From: Fidelibacterota bacterium
GTDB lineage: Bacteria > Fidelibacterota > Marinisomatia > SCGC-AAA003-L08 > GCA-2689995
Assembly (NCBI GenBank): GCA_014381925.1
Contig: JACNKR010000054.1
Coordinates: 1-44,819 of the forward strand
Direction of reading: 5' to 3'
DNA: 44,819 nucleotides
Below, one piece after another: positions 35,986-44,430 of the stretch (positions are counted from its first letter, which is position 1; each line of letters opens with the position of its first letter). Both the position numbers and the translations under genes were made by a program. The notes under the pieces were generated by a model, which was given only the letters and a program-made list of their open reading frames with translations, made no database searches and was not told the origin of the DNA.

Positions 35986-36307
35986 TACACATATATTTTT
36001 AAGGTCGATATCTCAACCTAATAAAATAGATAAAAAAACAAGAAACTAGTTCAATCACAAAAACTGAAATAATGATTAAAGCTTCAATTGGTAAACTATC
36101 AATAGATTTTATCCTGTAAAAATTGCCCTAAAAAGTGGTTTTGAGTTATTAGAGTATAAAGGCGATGATGTTCTGTTATTAAAAGATATGCCTTTTTATC
36201 ACAAAGATCCATTCGATAGAATGATAATTGCGCAAAGTATAAGTAATAATTATTCAATTATTACAAATGATGAAAAATTCAAGCTATATGATTGTAAATT
36301 AATTTGA
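35969..36307 (+). pseudogene. Decayed VapC-like PIN-domain toxin
   Basis: A PIN toxin normally follows a Phd antitoxin. Here the start overlaps the antitoxin end by 17 bases and reads MKIILDTHIFLRSIS, keeping the first active-site Asp (LDTH), but meets a stop at 36047-36049. Toxin sequence then continues in another frame (SITKTEIMIKASIGKLSIDF from 36051) and returns to the first frame (PVKIALKSGFELLEY, then FYHKDPFDRMIIAQS and SIITNDEKFKLYD) to a TGA at 36305-36307. At least two frame changes and a missing segment near residue 25-40 show that the gene is dead. Confidence 0.88.
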
Positions 36308-36316
36308 GATAATTTT

Positions 36317-36745
36317 TTATTTATTTTCTATCAATAATTTCAATCCTTCAATATAAGATTGTTTTCCCATACCGCTAATTTGTGCAAGGCAGACGGGTTT
36401 TATGACTGATAGTTGTCTAAATTCTTCTCTTGATAAAATATCACTTAAATGAACTTCCACCGTTGAAATATTTACAGATGAAATCGCATCTCGAATAGCG
36501 TATGAATAATGTGTAAATGCGGCAGGATTAATAATAATACCATTTGCCCATTGGCGTTCATCCTGAATAAAATCAATTATTTCGCCTTCATGATTTGATT
36601 GAAAGAATTTAAAAGAATGTCCTGAGCCTGTTGGGCTTTTTTCTAACCAAAGCATTAACTCTTCTAAAGATTCAGTTCCATAAATATTAGGTTCTCTTTC
36701 ACCTAATAAATTTAAATTTGGACCATTAACAACAATAATATTCAA
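36317..36745 (-). CDS. aroQ: 3-dehydroquinate dehydratase, type II
   Basis: AroQ dehydrates 3-dehydroquinate to 3-dehydroshikimate in the shikimate pathway. The 142-residue protein shows GPNLNLLGEREPNIYG with the catalytic Tyr22, NPAAFTHYSYAIRDAI in the substrate pocket with its Asn and catalytic His, and VEVHLSDILSREEFR. It is full length for the dodecameric type II enzyme. The start is TTG, overlapping the aroB stop by 4 bases (TTGA), so it is the third gene of an aroK-aroB-aroQ operon. The 3' end lies close to the convergent toxin remnant. Confidence 0.96.
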   Translation of the reverse strand: MNIIVVNGPNLNLLGEREPNIYGTESLEELMLWLEKSPTGSGHSFKFFQSNHEGEIIDFIQDERQWANGIIINPAAFTHYSYAIRDAISSVNISTVEVHLSDILSREEFRQLSVIKPVCLAQISGMGKQSYIEGLKLLIENK

Positions 36746-37848
36746 ATTAAACTCCGTTGGTGTGATTTATAAATTTTATAAATAATTTCAGTTTTTATAT
36801 CATTTTTTATAATTGGAGAGCATTGTTTATTTAATAATATGAAATTCAATTTATTTTTTTGTACTTTTTTATCTCTGAATAAAAAATTATTGAATTCTTG
36901 CTTTGATATTTCAGGGAGTTTTATAAAGGAAATATCTTTTAATATTGAAATTATTTTATTTGCATAGTCTTCATTTAAATTACAGATTTGTTTCGATAAC
37001 TCAATGGCAATTATCATTCCATGTAAAACAGCTTCACCATGTGAAATATATTGATAATTTGTAAAGGCTTCAATTATATGCCCAACAGTATGTCCAAAAT
37101 TTAATATTCGCCTTAAATTCGATTCATTTACATCTTTTTCTACAATTTCTACTTTTACCTTGACCGAACGAATTATCATTTTATCAATTTCTGATGAGGT
37201 TAAATCCATTTGTTTAGATTTGAATTTTATAAATAAATCAATAATAGAATTATTATTGATAATGCCATATTTTAATATTTCTCCAAGTCCAGAAATTACT
37301 TCTCGTTCTGGTAGAGATGATAGAAAATAGGGATCAATAATAACTGCCTTTGGATGATGAAATGCTCCAATTAGATTTTTTCCTTCACCAATATTGATAC
37401 CTGTTTTTCCGCCAATCGATGAATCTACCATTGCTAAAAGAGAAGTCGGAAATTGAATATAATCAATTCCTCTAAATAGACTTGAAGCAATAAATCCAGT
37501 CAAATCACCAGTAACACCACCACCAAGAGCAATTAACATTGAATCTCGGTTGCAGCCATTTTGAACAAGCTCTTTGCTGTATTTTTCAAAATAAGCGATG
37601 GATTTAATTTTTTCACCATCTTCAATTAATATGGGAATAATTTCAAAATGGTGTTGGGTCAAATTATCAATTATTTCTTTTCCATATAAATGATAAATAG
37701 AAGTGGGGGTTATTAAAAACCATTTCTGTCCAATATAAAATTTTTCTAAATATTTATAAATATGTTGAGTTATATTTCGTTTTATCCAAATTGGATATGA
37801 ATTATTTAATAATTTTACCTGAATAGCTTGTGGATTTATATTAGGCAA
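36742..37848 (-). CDS. aroB: 3-dehydroquinate synthase
   Basis: AroB converts DAHP to 3-dehydroquinate using NAD+ and a divalent metal. The 368-residue protein has the NAD-binding signature ALGGGVTGDLTGFIAS, the substrate-binding GGKTGINIGEGKNLIGAFHHP, and metal ligands in EILKYG, FGHTVGHIIEAF and SHGEAVLHGM. The C-terminus has KVQKNKLNFILL, as in the family. The start appears to be TTG within the end of aroK (13-base overlap). The stop is TGA. Confidence 0.96.
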   Translation of the reverse strand: MPNINPQAIQVKLLNNSYPIWIKRNITQHIYKYLEKFYIGQKWFLITPTSIYHLYGKEIIDNLTQHHFEIIPILIEDGEKIKSIAYFEKYSKELVQNGCNRDSMLIALGGGVTGDLTGFIASSLFRGIDYIQFPTSLLAMVDSSIGGKTGINIGEGKNLIGAFHHPKAVIIDPYFLSSLPEREVISGLGEILKYGIINNNSIIDLFIKFKSKQMDLTSSEIDKMIIRSVKVKVEIVEKDVNESNLRRILNFGHTVGHIIEAFTNYQYISHGEAVLHGMIIAIELSKQICNLNEDYANKIISILKDISFIKLPEISKQEFNNFLFRDKKVQKNKLNFILLNKQCSPIIKNDIKTEIIYKIYKSHQRSLI

Positions 37849-38357
37849 TTTAATATTTTATCCACTTTTTCAGACTTTGATAATGTTTCAATATTTATGA
37901 TATGGTTTGCACTATTTTCATAAAATTGATTTCTTGAATTGTATATTGTTTCAACTTTTGGAAGTAAGGGCTCATCTCCAGCTAATAGAGGTCTTTTGTA
38001 TCTTTTATTTAATCGTGTAATTAAAAATTGTGGATCCGCTTTTAAATAAAATACATTCGTTCCTTTTTGGAGAATATCTCTATTTTTTTGGGATAAAATT
38101 ATTCCACCACCTGTTGAGATAATTAAATTAGATTGCTTAGATTTTTCAATAAAATAAGATTCCTCCATTTCTCTAAATCGAGATTCACCCATTGAGTCAA
38201 ATATTTCTTTTATGGTAAATCCCATAAATTCTTCAATTTTATCATCCGTATCTATAAAAGTTCTATTGAGTTCTTTACAAAGTAATCTCCCAATTGTTGA
38301 CTTTCCAGAACCCATCATTCCAATTAAATATATATTTTCGTGTGTGTTTTTATTCAT
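37836..38357 (-). CDS. aroK: Shikimate kinase
   Basis: AroK phosphorylates shikimate at the 3-hydroxyl with ATP. The 173-residue protein has the P-loop GMMGSGKSTIGR (residues 13-24), the shikimate-binding DTDD and GESRFREMEE elements, STGGGIIL, and the lid Arg in KRPLLAG. It begins with ATG and leads the aroK-aroB-aroQ operon, divergent from a large regulator gene 142 bases away. Confidence 0.96.
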   Translation of the reverse strand: MNKNTHENIYLIGMMGSGKSTIGRLLCKELNRTFIDTDDKIEEFMGFTIKEIFDSMGESRFREMEESYFIEKSKQSNLIISTGGGIILSQKNRDILQKGTNVFYLKADPQFLITRLNKRYKRPLLAGDEPLLPKVETIYNSRNQFYENSANHIINIETLSKSEKVDKILNCLI

Positions 38358-38499
38358 ATCCAGATATTTAAATATAAAACGAATTAACTAACTTCAATTT
38401 ATTAAAATTTAAACAAAAAATAATTTATTCCTCTCTTTAAAGAATGTAATATTTTAATTGTAAATTATAATAATTAATAAGCGAGTAATTGAATAATTT

Positions 38500-41400
38500 A
38501 TGATACTAAGAAAAAATATTTTAGATTCATTATTAGAATTTTTTAAAAATGATTCAGCACCTACATTTATAGAAATAATTGGAAAAGCAGGTGTTGGGAA
38601 AACCACGATAATTCCTCAAATTCCACTTTATTTTAAAGAGAATGGAATCAATACATTATTGATTAAAATGACTGCTCAAAAAGATATTCTTCCATTCGAG
38701 CATATATTAAATTCAATTACTGAAAAAAATAATTATATCCCAAAATCTTTTATTGATTTTGTCCCAATGGATAGAAGTGAAAATTTACGGTATTCTCAAA
38801 AACTATTATCTTTCCTTCGGAAATCGAGTAATGATCTTATACTTCTTATTGTTGATGATTTTCATGTTCTGTCTAATGAAGAACAAATTAATTTTAAACT
38901 CTTAGTTGATTCCAAATTTTCAAATGAAAGAATTGGGTTGATTCCTATAGGTCGTCCTGGTTGGGAGGGTAAAGATGCAATTTCAGTGCTATCATTTAAT
39001 AAAATAGAGTTTAATAATTTTATAATAAATAAAATTAATAAAAATTGGGTTGATCAAAATGAGTTAATTATGAATTGGATCTTTAAATTAACTAAAGGGC
39101 ATCCATTTTTAAGTGAATTATATATTGAAAAAATTATTTATTCATCATTGTCTTCAAAATCACCCGTTTCAATTGAAGAAGTAAAAAACCTAAATATCCC
39201 TAAAGATATTTCTAAATTAATTATGTTTGATTTAGAAAATGAAATGATTCCAATTGCATTAACTCAGATCTTTAATATATTATCTGTGAGTAGGGGCGGA
39301 GTAAAACCCAATAATTTAATAAAATTACTTCATTTTGATAATTCGCTTTTAAAAAAAATGATTGATATTGGGATTAAGAAAAAATATTTAAAAAAGTCAA
39401 ATAATGAGATTCAATTATTTCACCCCATGCAGAAAGAAATAATAAATGCAAAATTGACACTTCGTCAAAAAGATACAATTATCAATTCAATTTTAAACTC
39501 TAAAATTAAGATAATAGATGAAGATAAATATTTTCTTATTCGAAATATTTCAAATAAGACCACATCTCAAATTGAAGAGTTAATTCAATATGTTGAAGTA
39601 TTGTATATGGATAAAAAATATTATTTAGAAATTGAATATTTACAATCTATTAAAAATTATATGTTGAACCCTGAAGTAGTCATACGGTTAGGTGCAATTT
39701 GGATGAAATTAAACAATATTGAAAATGCAGAAAAATATTTTAAAATTATTTTAGAAAATCCAATATATAATAAAAATAGATTTTATTTAAGTGAAATTAT
39801 ATATTTTCAAATAAAAACAAGCCAAGCTAAAATAGCAATTGAAAATTTAAAATATTGCTTAGATAAAGAAAGTGAAATACCTGAGAGACAACGATATTTT
39901 TTATATTCAGCATCAGCATGGTTAGCAGTCAGGAATTACAATTGGGATGAATTTGAAAAAATTATTAACCACTTAAAAAAAAATAGTCTATTTAGTATTA
40001 TTGCTAAAATTGATTATTATAAATCTATATTAATGACACCTCCAATATACCCTGGTGAAATTAAGAATGTTGAATATTTTAAAGAAGCTGAAGAATTTGC
40101 AGTTTCAATAAATAGATATGATATAGCATCTCAATATTGCAATACGATTATGGCTTATTATATGCAGATAGATAATAAAAATAAATTAATAATTTACCAT
40201 CAAAAAATTATTGATTATTCACTCAAAAGTTTTGATTTGGATGTACTTAGATCAGCAGATATGGTTTATTTAACTTTTTTACAAGCACATAATAAATTAT
40301 TTGAGGCTATTACATTAATAAAAAAGTATGATAATAATAATTTTGTAAAATTTATTAAACTGAACCCAAACTTTTCAAATGTAATAATTAGAGTTTTGTT
40401 TGATTTAGGCAAAATAAAGCCAATTTTATCATTATGGGAAATAAATAAAATTGAAATTATACAGCACCATAAAATGTTTCAAATATCTTATTACCAAACA
40501 ATGGCATATATATTTTTTATGTTAAATCGATATACTGATGCTGAATATTGTATTAAAAATGGAATCAAAATTGCAGAAGAAATAAATCGAAAAAGTAGAT
40601 TAAATGCCTTGAAAATTCTTTCTTTTTCGTTACCTGAAAAATGGAACAAATTAACAAAAAAAGAGAAAGAATATAATAATCAATTAATTTCAAATTATTC
40701 AAATACTGAATACTTGAATTATATTTTGTTTAAAACTCAATTGAAAAATTTAAACAAGACAGAAAATGTAGATTTTAATAATTGGATTTCATCATCAATA
40801 GTAAAAAATGAGTTCTTTAAGCAAATTATTCTTATCATGGATTATTTTAGATTGAATAAATTAACTTCTGCTAAAACGATTCTTTCACAACTAGAGATAA
40901 ATTTTGATGGGAAATATTTAGTGTATTTTTACGAATTATATGAATTTATTAGTCAATTAAAGTTTTTACCAAAAGCAGATTTATCAAGAGCTATAAAATT
41001 AAAAGAAATGATTCATTACATTATTTATCAAAATGATGATATCAATTATAAATTACCTAAACATAAAGTATTTAGATTTGAGAGATTAATATATTCTTGG
41101 AGTGAATGTATGATTAATAAAATAGATATGAATGAGTCTGAGATTGAATTATTTACACAGAATTATGAAAAAATAGAAAATATAAAAACAAGTTTAAAAT
41201 TATACGATATCAATATTAAATCGGAATATGACAATTCTAATGAAATTGAAATCAGTGTATCTCTTTTTGGGAATTCTCAAATTTGGTTATTGGGTAAACA
41301 AATTATAGGAAAAGGTAAATTAACAAAATCCCCAAGTAAATTATTATTTTTTCTTTTAATTAATCAAATTCATAAAACCCCTATTTTATTAAATAAATTA

Positions 41401-41880
41401 GCAAAACATTTATATCCCCAATTACAATCACCTAAATTAATTTTAAACAGATTAAATATTCAAATTAGAAGAATTAATAAACAATTTAATGATTTAAAGT
41501 CCAATTTATTAACAATTAAAAATAATAAGGTCACAATTAATCAATCTATAAATTTTAGATTAGATTCTACTCAATTTGATGAGTTAAAGTTAAAAGGTGA
41601 AAACCAGTTTAAAGAAAATAATTGGCAAGGTGCACGATTATATTTTGAACTTTGTTATCATTTATATGAAGGTAAATTTTTATACTTACATGATGGACAA
41701 TGGGTAGAAGAAAATAGAAGTTATTACTTAAATAATTATTTGAAAGTCATTTATAGGCTTATTATAATTTATAAAAATATTAATCAAATTTATTTGATAA
41801 TACCCATTCTTAAACATGCAAAATCAATACATCCTTATGTTGAAGAGATAGATGAGTTAATAGATAAATATATTTTATAA
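38500..41880 (+). CDS. Large STAND-type ATPase regulator with SARP-like DNA-binding/BTAD C-terminus
   Basis: This 1126-residue cytoplasmic protein starts with a P-loop ATPase: Walker A GKAGVGKTT (residues 28-36) and Walker B LILLIVDDFH (about 112-121), resembling the MalT/STAND group. A helical middle of about residues 350-900 has TPR-like repeats (for example MKLNNIENAEKYFKIILENP and FMLNRYTDAEYCIKNGIKIA). The C-terminal 211 residues (from about 916) look like an OmpR-type winged helix (SKLLFFLLINQIHKTPILLN) followed by a bacterial transcriptional activator domain (FKENNWQGARLYFELCYHLY). It is therefore probably an ATP- and ligand-controlled transcription activator. Its target is unknown; the divergent aro operon and the downstream block are candidates only by position. 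Confidence 0.85.
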   Translation: MILRKNILDSLLEFFKNDSAPTFIEIIGKAGVGKTTIIPQIPLYFKENGINTLLIKMTAQKDILPFEHILNSITEKNNYIPKSFIDFVPMDRSENLRYSQKLLSFLRKSSNDLILLIVDDFHVLSNEEQINFKLLVDSKFSNERIGLIPIGRPGWEGKDAISVLSFNKIEFNNFIINKINKNWVDQNELIMNWIFKLTKGHPFLSELYIEKIIYSSLSSKSPVSIEEVKNLNIPKDISKLIMFDLENEMIPIALTQIFNILSVSRGGVKPNNLIKLLHFDNSLLKKMIDIGIKKKYLKKSNNEIQLFHPMQKEIINAKLTLRQKDTIINSILNSKIKIIDEDKYFLIRNISNKTTSQIEELIQYVEVLYMDKKYYLEIEYLQSIKNYMLNPEVVIRLGAIWMKLNNIENAEKYFKIILENPIYNKNRFYLSEIIYFQIKTSQAKIAIENLKYCLDKESEIPERQRYFLYSASAWLAVRNYNWDEFEKIINHLKKNSLFSIIAKIDYYKSILMTPPIYPGEIKNVEYFKEAEEFAVSINRYDIASQYCNTIMAYYMQIDNKNKLIIYHQKIIDYSLKSFDLDVLRSADMVYLTFLQAHNKLFEAITLIKKYDNNNFVKFIKLNPNFSNVIIRVLFDLGKIKPILSLWEINKIEIIQHHKMFQISYYQTMAYIFFMLNRYTDAEYCIKNGIKIAEEINRKSRLNALKILSFSLPEKWNKLTKKEKEYNNQLISNYSNTEYLNYILFKTQLKNLNKTENVDFNNWISSSIVKNEFFKQIILIMDYFRLNKLTSAKTILSQLEINFDGKYLVYFYELYEFISQLKFLPKADLSRAIKLKEMIHYIIYQNDDINYKLPKHKVFRFERLIYSWSECMINKIDMNESEIELFTQNYEKIENIKTSLKLYDINIKSEYDNSNEIEISVSLFGNSQIWLLGKQIIGKGKLTKSPSKLLFFLLINQIHKTPILLNKLAKHLYPQLQSPKLILNRLNIQIRRINKQFNDLKSNLLTIKNNKVTINQSINFRLDSTQFDELKLKGENQFKENNWQGARLYFELCYHLYEGKFLYLHDGQWVEENRSYYLNNYLKVIYRLIIIYKNINQIYLIIPILKHAKSIHPYVEEIDELIDKYIL

Positions 41881-42301
41881 AATTTAAGATTATTTTACTT
41901 CGACGGATGAGTGATAATTTGTTTTTATTTTTTTAATTTAGATAGTTGTTATTTATTACTTTTTATCAGATTTTTTGATGGTAAAATAGTCTAAGCTCGT
42001 CTAAGAATGACATTGTATATTTTAAATTTCTTGACAATTCGAATTTAATTCATATCTCATAATTCAAAATTCATAATTGTAAGTTCTTATACTCCAGAGG
42101 AGTAAACTATTCGTAATACTTCAATTAAATAAAAAATTAGCTCCATCGGAGCGGACTAATAGAACTCTCTTACAGAGTTAATTTTAATTTATAATTCGTA
42201 ACTCATAATTCATAATTCAAAATAGGTCACCTCTCCGAGGTTAAGTAAAACCATGTGATTAAAAATTATAGCTATTTTTGTATAGGTTCATTAATTAATA
42301 A

Positions 42302-42329
42302 GTAGATGCGACGCATGCGTCGCCACTAC
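42302..42329. repeat. REP-like palindrome
   Basis: GTAG and CTAC flank an inner perfect palindrome GCGACGCATGCGTCGC, with two mismatched bases on each side. In this AT-rich DNA the GC-rich core stands out. Similar GTAG(N)GCGACGCATGCGTCGC(N)CTAC elements are familiar as dispersed REP-type repeats in many environmental bacteria. Confidence 0.75.
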
Positions 42330-42569
42330 AAAATAGATTTATCATTCATATCTCATAATTCAAAATTGTACATCTCTGTTTTTTTTCTTCATTCAATTTA
42401 ATTGTTTTACAAACTCATTTCCATTCATAATTTTTTGAACATTTTTTTTATTATATTATATATATCTGGAAAGTATGATTTGAAAATACGGAAAGATAAA
42501 TAAAAAATATTAAAGGATTAAATATTATATTATGAGGATAAAATATAAAACTTCAAGGATAAAAAACCG

Positions 42570-42596
42570 ACTCCTTGACTGCTATAGACAGGAGGA
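42570..42596 (+). promoter_or_regulatory. Possible hairpin hiding the ribosome-binding site
   Basis: CTCCT at 42571-42575 can pair with AGGAG at 42590-42594, which is the core of the only good Shine-Dalgarno sequence before the ATG at 42611. The loop contains the palindrome CTATAG. The stem is short, so any effect on translation would be modest and is unproven. Confidence 0.3.
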
Positions 42597-42610
42597 TATA
42601 AATTGAATTT

Positions 42611-42985
42611 ATGGCCAAACCCCAAAATAGTGGTTCTGTGAAAATGGACAGAAAAAAGAGAAAAAGTCGAATTTTAGAACTCGCAAAGAAGCGCATCACG
42701 GGAATTGAGTCCTTCGCGCCGGAATTAAATTTTGGTAATAATAAAAGTTTACAGAATTACAAAAACTTGACTCAAAAAGTAGAAACAGCTATTAAAATTT
42801 ATAATCAAAAAATGGCTGAGAAAAACCAAGCCAAGCAAGATTTAGACCTAATCCAAAAAGAACTTGCAGGATTAAATACAGAAATGCTGGCTGGCATAAA
42901 AGCGGTTTATGGTAGAGACAGTAAAGAATATGAAAAACTCGGTGGCACACCCTATTCAAAACGAAAAAATAGAAAAGGAAAATAA
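42611..42985 (+). CDS. Small basic coiled-coil protein, unknown function
   Basis: This 124-residue cytoplasmic protein has a basic N-terminus (MDRKKRKSRILELAKKR), a central segment predicted as coiled coil (KVETAIKIYNQKMAEKNQAK through LIQKELAGLNTEM) and a basic end (YSKRKNRKGK). The AGKxxYGxDSKEYExLGG-like segment near residue 95 (KAVYGRDSKEYEKLGG) is a recognisable feature of small proteins found in FCB and cyanobacterial genomes, but I know of no function for it. It opens the accessory block after the repeat region. Confidence 0.7.
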   Translation: MAKPQNSGSVKMDRKKRKSRILELAKKRITGIESFAPELNFGNNKSLQNYKNLTQKVETAIKIYNQKMAEKNQAKQDLDLIQKELAGLNTEMLAGIKAVYGRDSKEYEKLGGTPYSKRKNRKGK

Positions 42986-43056
42986 TGGTTATTATATATA
43001 GTTTAATAAAATTTGTAAAACAAACAATTTACTACTACCAAGGAGGGAAAAATACT

Positions 43057-43788
43057 ATGAAAGTAATATTTACAACATTAACATTTTTTTTAAGTTTTAT
43101 ATTTACTCAAGAATTTGAAATAGATGGTAATTTGAATGTTTCTGGCAATCTCAAATTTGGAACTATTGACAGCTTGGAGCAAGTAATTATAGAATTACAG
43201 ACTCAATTGGCACTATTGCAGGCATCACCAACTAATGGAGGAATTGCAGAATATACCTCAAATACAAATTGGACTGTGCCAGATGGAGTCCATAAAATTT
43301 ATGCTGAAATTTGGGGTGGCAGTGGCAGTGGAGCAGGTGCATCTTATAATTTCAATATGTGTTGTGGCGGCGGCGGCGGTAGCGGCGGTTATGTAAGAGC
43401 GATTTTTCCTGTTTCACCAGGAGAAACTTTAGAAATTAATATATCAGATGAAAGTAGTATCACTGGATTCAGAAGAGAAAATGGAGATTATATTGTATAT
43501 GCTACATCTGGTGAAGACGGCGAGTGTGGTTCGGGGGACAACTGGGAGGATACAGGTAATGGCGGACCTGGTGGAACCGGATATATTAATGAAGGAATAG
43601 GTATTGTGAGAAATGGTAATGGTGGTGGTCGAAATTGTGGTGGTTGTCCGGGCTGTTCTGGAGGTGTTGGAGGGCAACCTATCCAAGGATCATTAGCATC
43701 TTTAGCTGCAAGTGGTGGATCTGGTGGTAATTGCGGTAGTAGTAATGGTGGATCTGGTGGTAGTGGATATATTTATATAGTTTATTAA
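43057..43788 (+). CDS. Exported Gly-rich protein with tail-fibre-like domain
   Basis: The chosen ATG has a strong AGGAGGG site upstream and begins a signal peptide (MKVIFTTLTFFLSFIFTQ); an upstream ATG at 42985 overlaps the previous gene and is less likely. The 243-residue protein then has EFEIDGNLNVSGNLKFG, a short helix (LEQVIIELQTQLALLQ) that could trimerise, and a Gly-rich domain beginning YTSNTNWTVPDGVHKIYAEI, the pattern seen in phage tail fibres and bacterial Gly-rich surface domains. Cys pairs (MCCGGGGG, NCGGCPGC) may form disulfides. It shares its leader with the following gene. A surface adhesin or binding role is likely but unproven. Confidence 0.8.
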   Translation: MKVIFTTLTFFLSFIFTQEFEIDGNLNVSGNLKFGTIDSLEQVIIELQTQLALLQASPTNGGIAEYTSNTNWTVPDGVHKIYAEIWGGSGSGAGASYNFNMCCGGGGGSGGYVRAIFPVSPGETLEINISDESSITGFRRENGDYIVYATSGEDGECGSGDNWEDTGNGGPGGTGYINEGIGIVRNGNGGGRNCGGCPGCSGGVGGQPIQGSLASLAASGGSGGNCGSSNGGSGGSGYIYIVY

Positions 43789-43823
43789 TTAAAATTTTAA
43801 AATAAATAATGGAAGGGAAAAAC

Positions 43824-44423
43824 ATGAAAACAATAACACTAACAATTCTAATGAGTTTTGCATTCACACAAGAATTTGACATTGATGGTAATTTGAGGGT
43901 ACAGGGTGAAATTATATTTCAAGATAGTTCATCCATATCAACTGCACCAAATGGAGTGCCAACAGGAGTATTAATGCCCTTTGCAGGTGAAACTGCCCCC
44001 GAGGGTTGGTTTCTCTGCGATGGAAGTTCAGTAAGTAGAGATGATTATTCAATACTTTTTTCAGTCATTGGAGAAATCTACGGTTCCGATGATGCTACAT
44101 CATTTAACCTGCCCGATTTACGGGGTAGAATGCCATTAGGACTTGATAATATGGGCGGAGAAAGTGCAGATGTTGTGTTAAATGAAGAAGCGGATAATTT
44201 GGGTGGTAAAGCCGGTGAAGAATCACATATGTTAACAATTGATGAGATGCCAAATCATAATCATGAAGATTCTGTAAGAGGTGCTACCAATGGCTCTTGT
44301 AATAATCACGGATGTAGCGAAGTAACAGGTATTGGAACTGCTCAAACTTCATTTACAGGAGGAGACCAGCCCCATAACAATATGTCCCCCTATTTATCGT
44401 TAAATTTTATTATTAAGTATTAG
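43824..44423 (+). CDS. Exported phage tail-collar domain protein
   Basis: The ATG at 43824 follows GGAAGGG and gives a signal peptide (MKTITLTILMSFAFTQ). After EFDIDGNLRVQGEIIF, nearly the same leader as in the previous gene, comes a tail-collar domain (PF07484 type): MPFAGETAPEGWFLCDGSSV, FNLPDLRGRMPLGLDNMGG and MPNHNHEDS, ending MSPYLSLNFIIKY. Such domains are found in phage tail fibres and in the bacterial microcystin-dependent protein family, where they bind ligands at surfaces. The signal peptide argues for a cellular surface protein, not a virion part. It is 199 residues. Confidence 0.88.
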   Translation: MKTITLTILMSFAFTQEFDIDGNLRVQGEIIFQDSSSISTAPNGVPTGVLMPFAGETAPEGWFLCDGSSVSRDDYSILFSVIGEIYGSDDATSFNLPDLRGRMPLGLDNMGGESADVVLNEEADNLGGKAGEESHMLTIDEMPNHNHEDSVRGATNGSCNNHGCSEVTGIGTAQTSFTGGDQPHNNMSPYLSLNFIIKY

Positions 44424-44430
44424 GTGTAAA

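Larger units (their letters stand above)
41881..42610. repeat. Non-coding region with small palindromes and AT-rich direct repeats
   Basis: I see no gene in these 730 bases. They hold a string of short GC-cored palindromes: TACTCCAGAGGAGTA (42090-42104), GCTCCATCGGAGC (42140-42152), AACTCT-CTTAC-AGAGTT (near 42163-42179), ACCTCTCCGAGGT (42229-42241) and a longer one built on GCGACGCATGCGTCGC at 42302-42329. Between them the phrase CATAATTCAAAAT or close variants recurs at least four times. The look is of REP-like elements gathered at one site; their spacing and sequence differ, so it is not a CRISPR array. Confidence 0.7.

Noticed and set aside
42090-42330. Possible CRISPR array
   Set aside because: The palindromes differ in sequence and spacing and there are no uniform repeats or spacers or cas genes.
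42611-44423. Prophage remnant, suggested by the tail-collar and Gly-rich fibre-like domains
   Set aside because: Both proteins have signal peptides and no capsid, portal, terminase or lysis genes are nearby, so surface proteins fit better.
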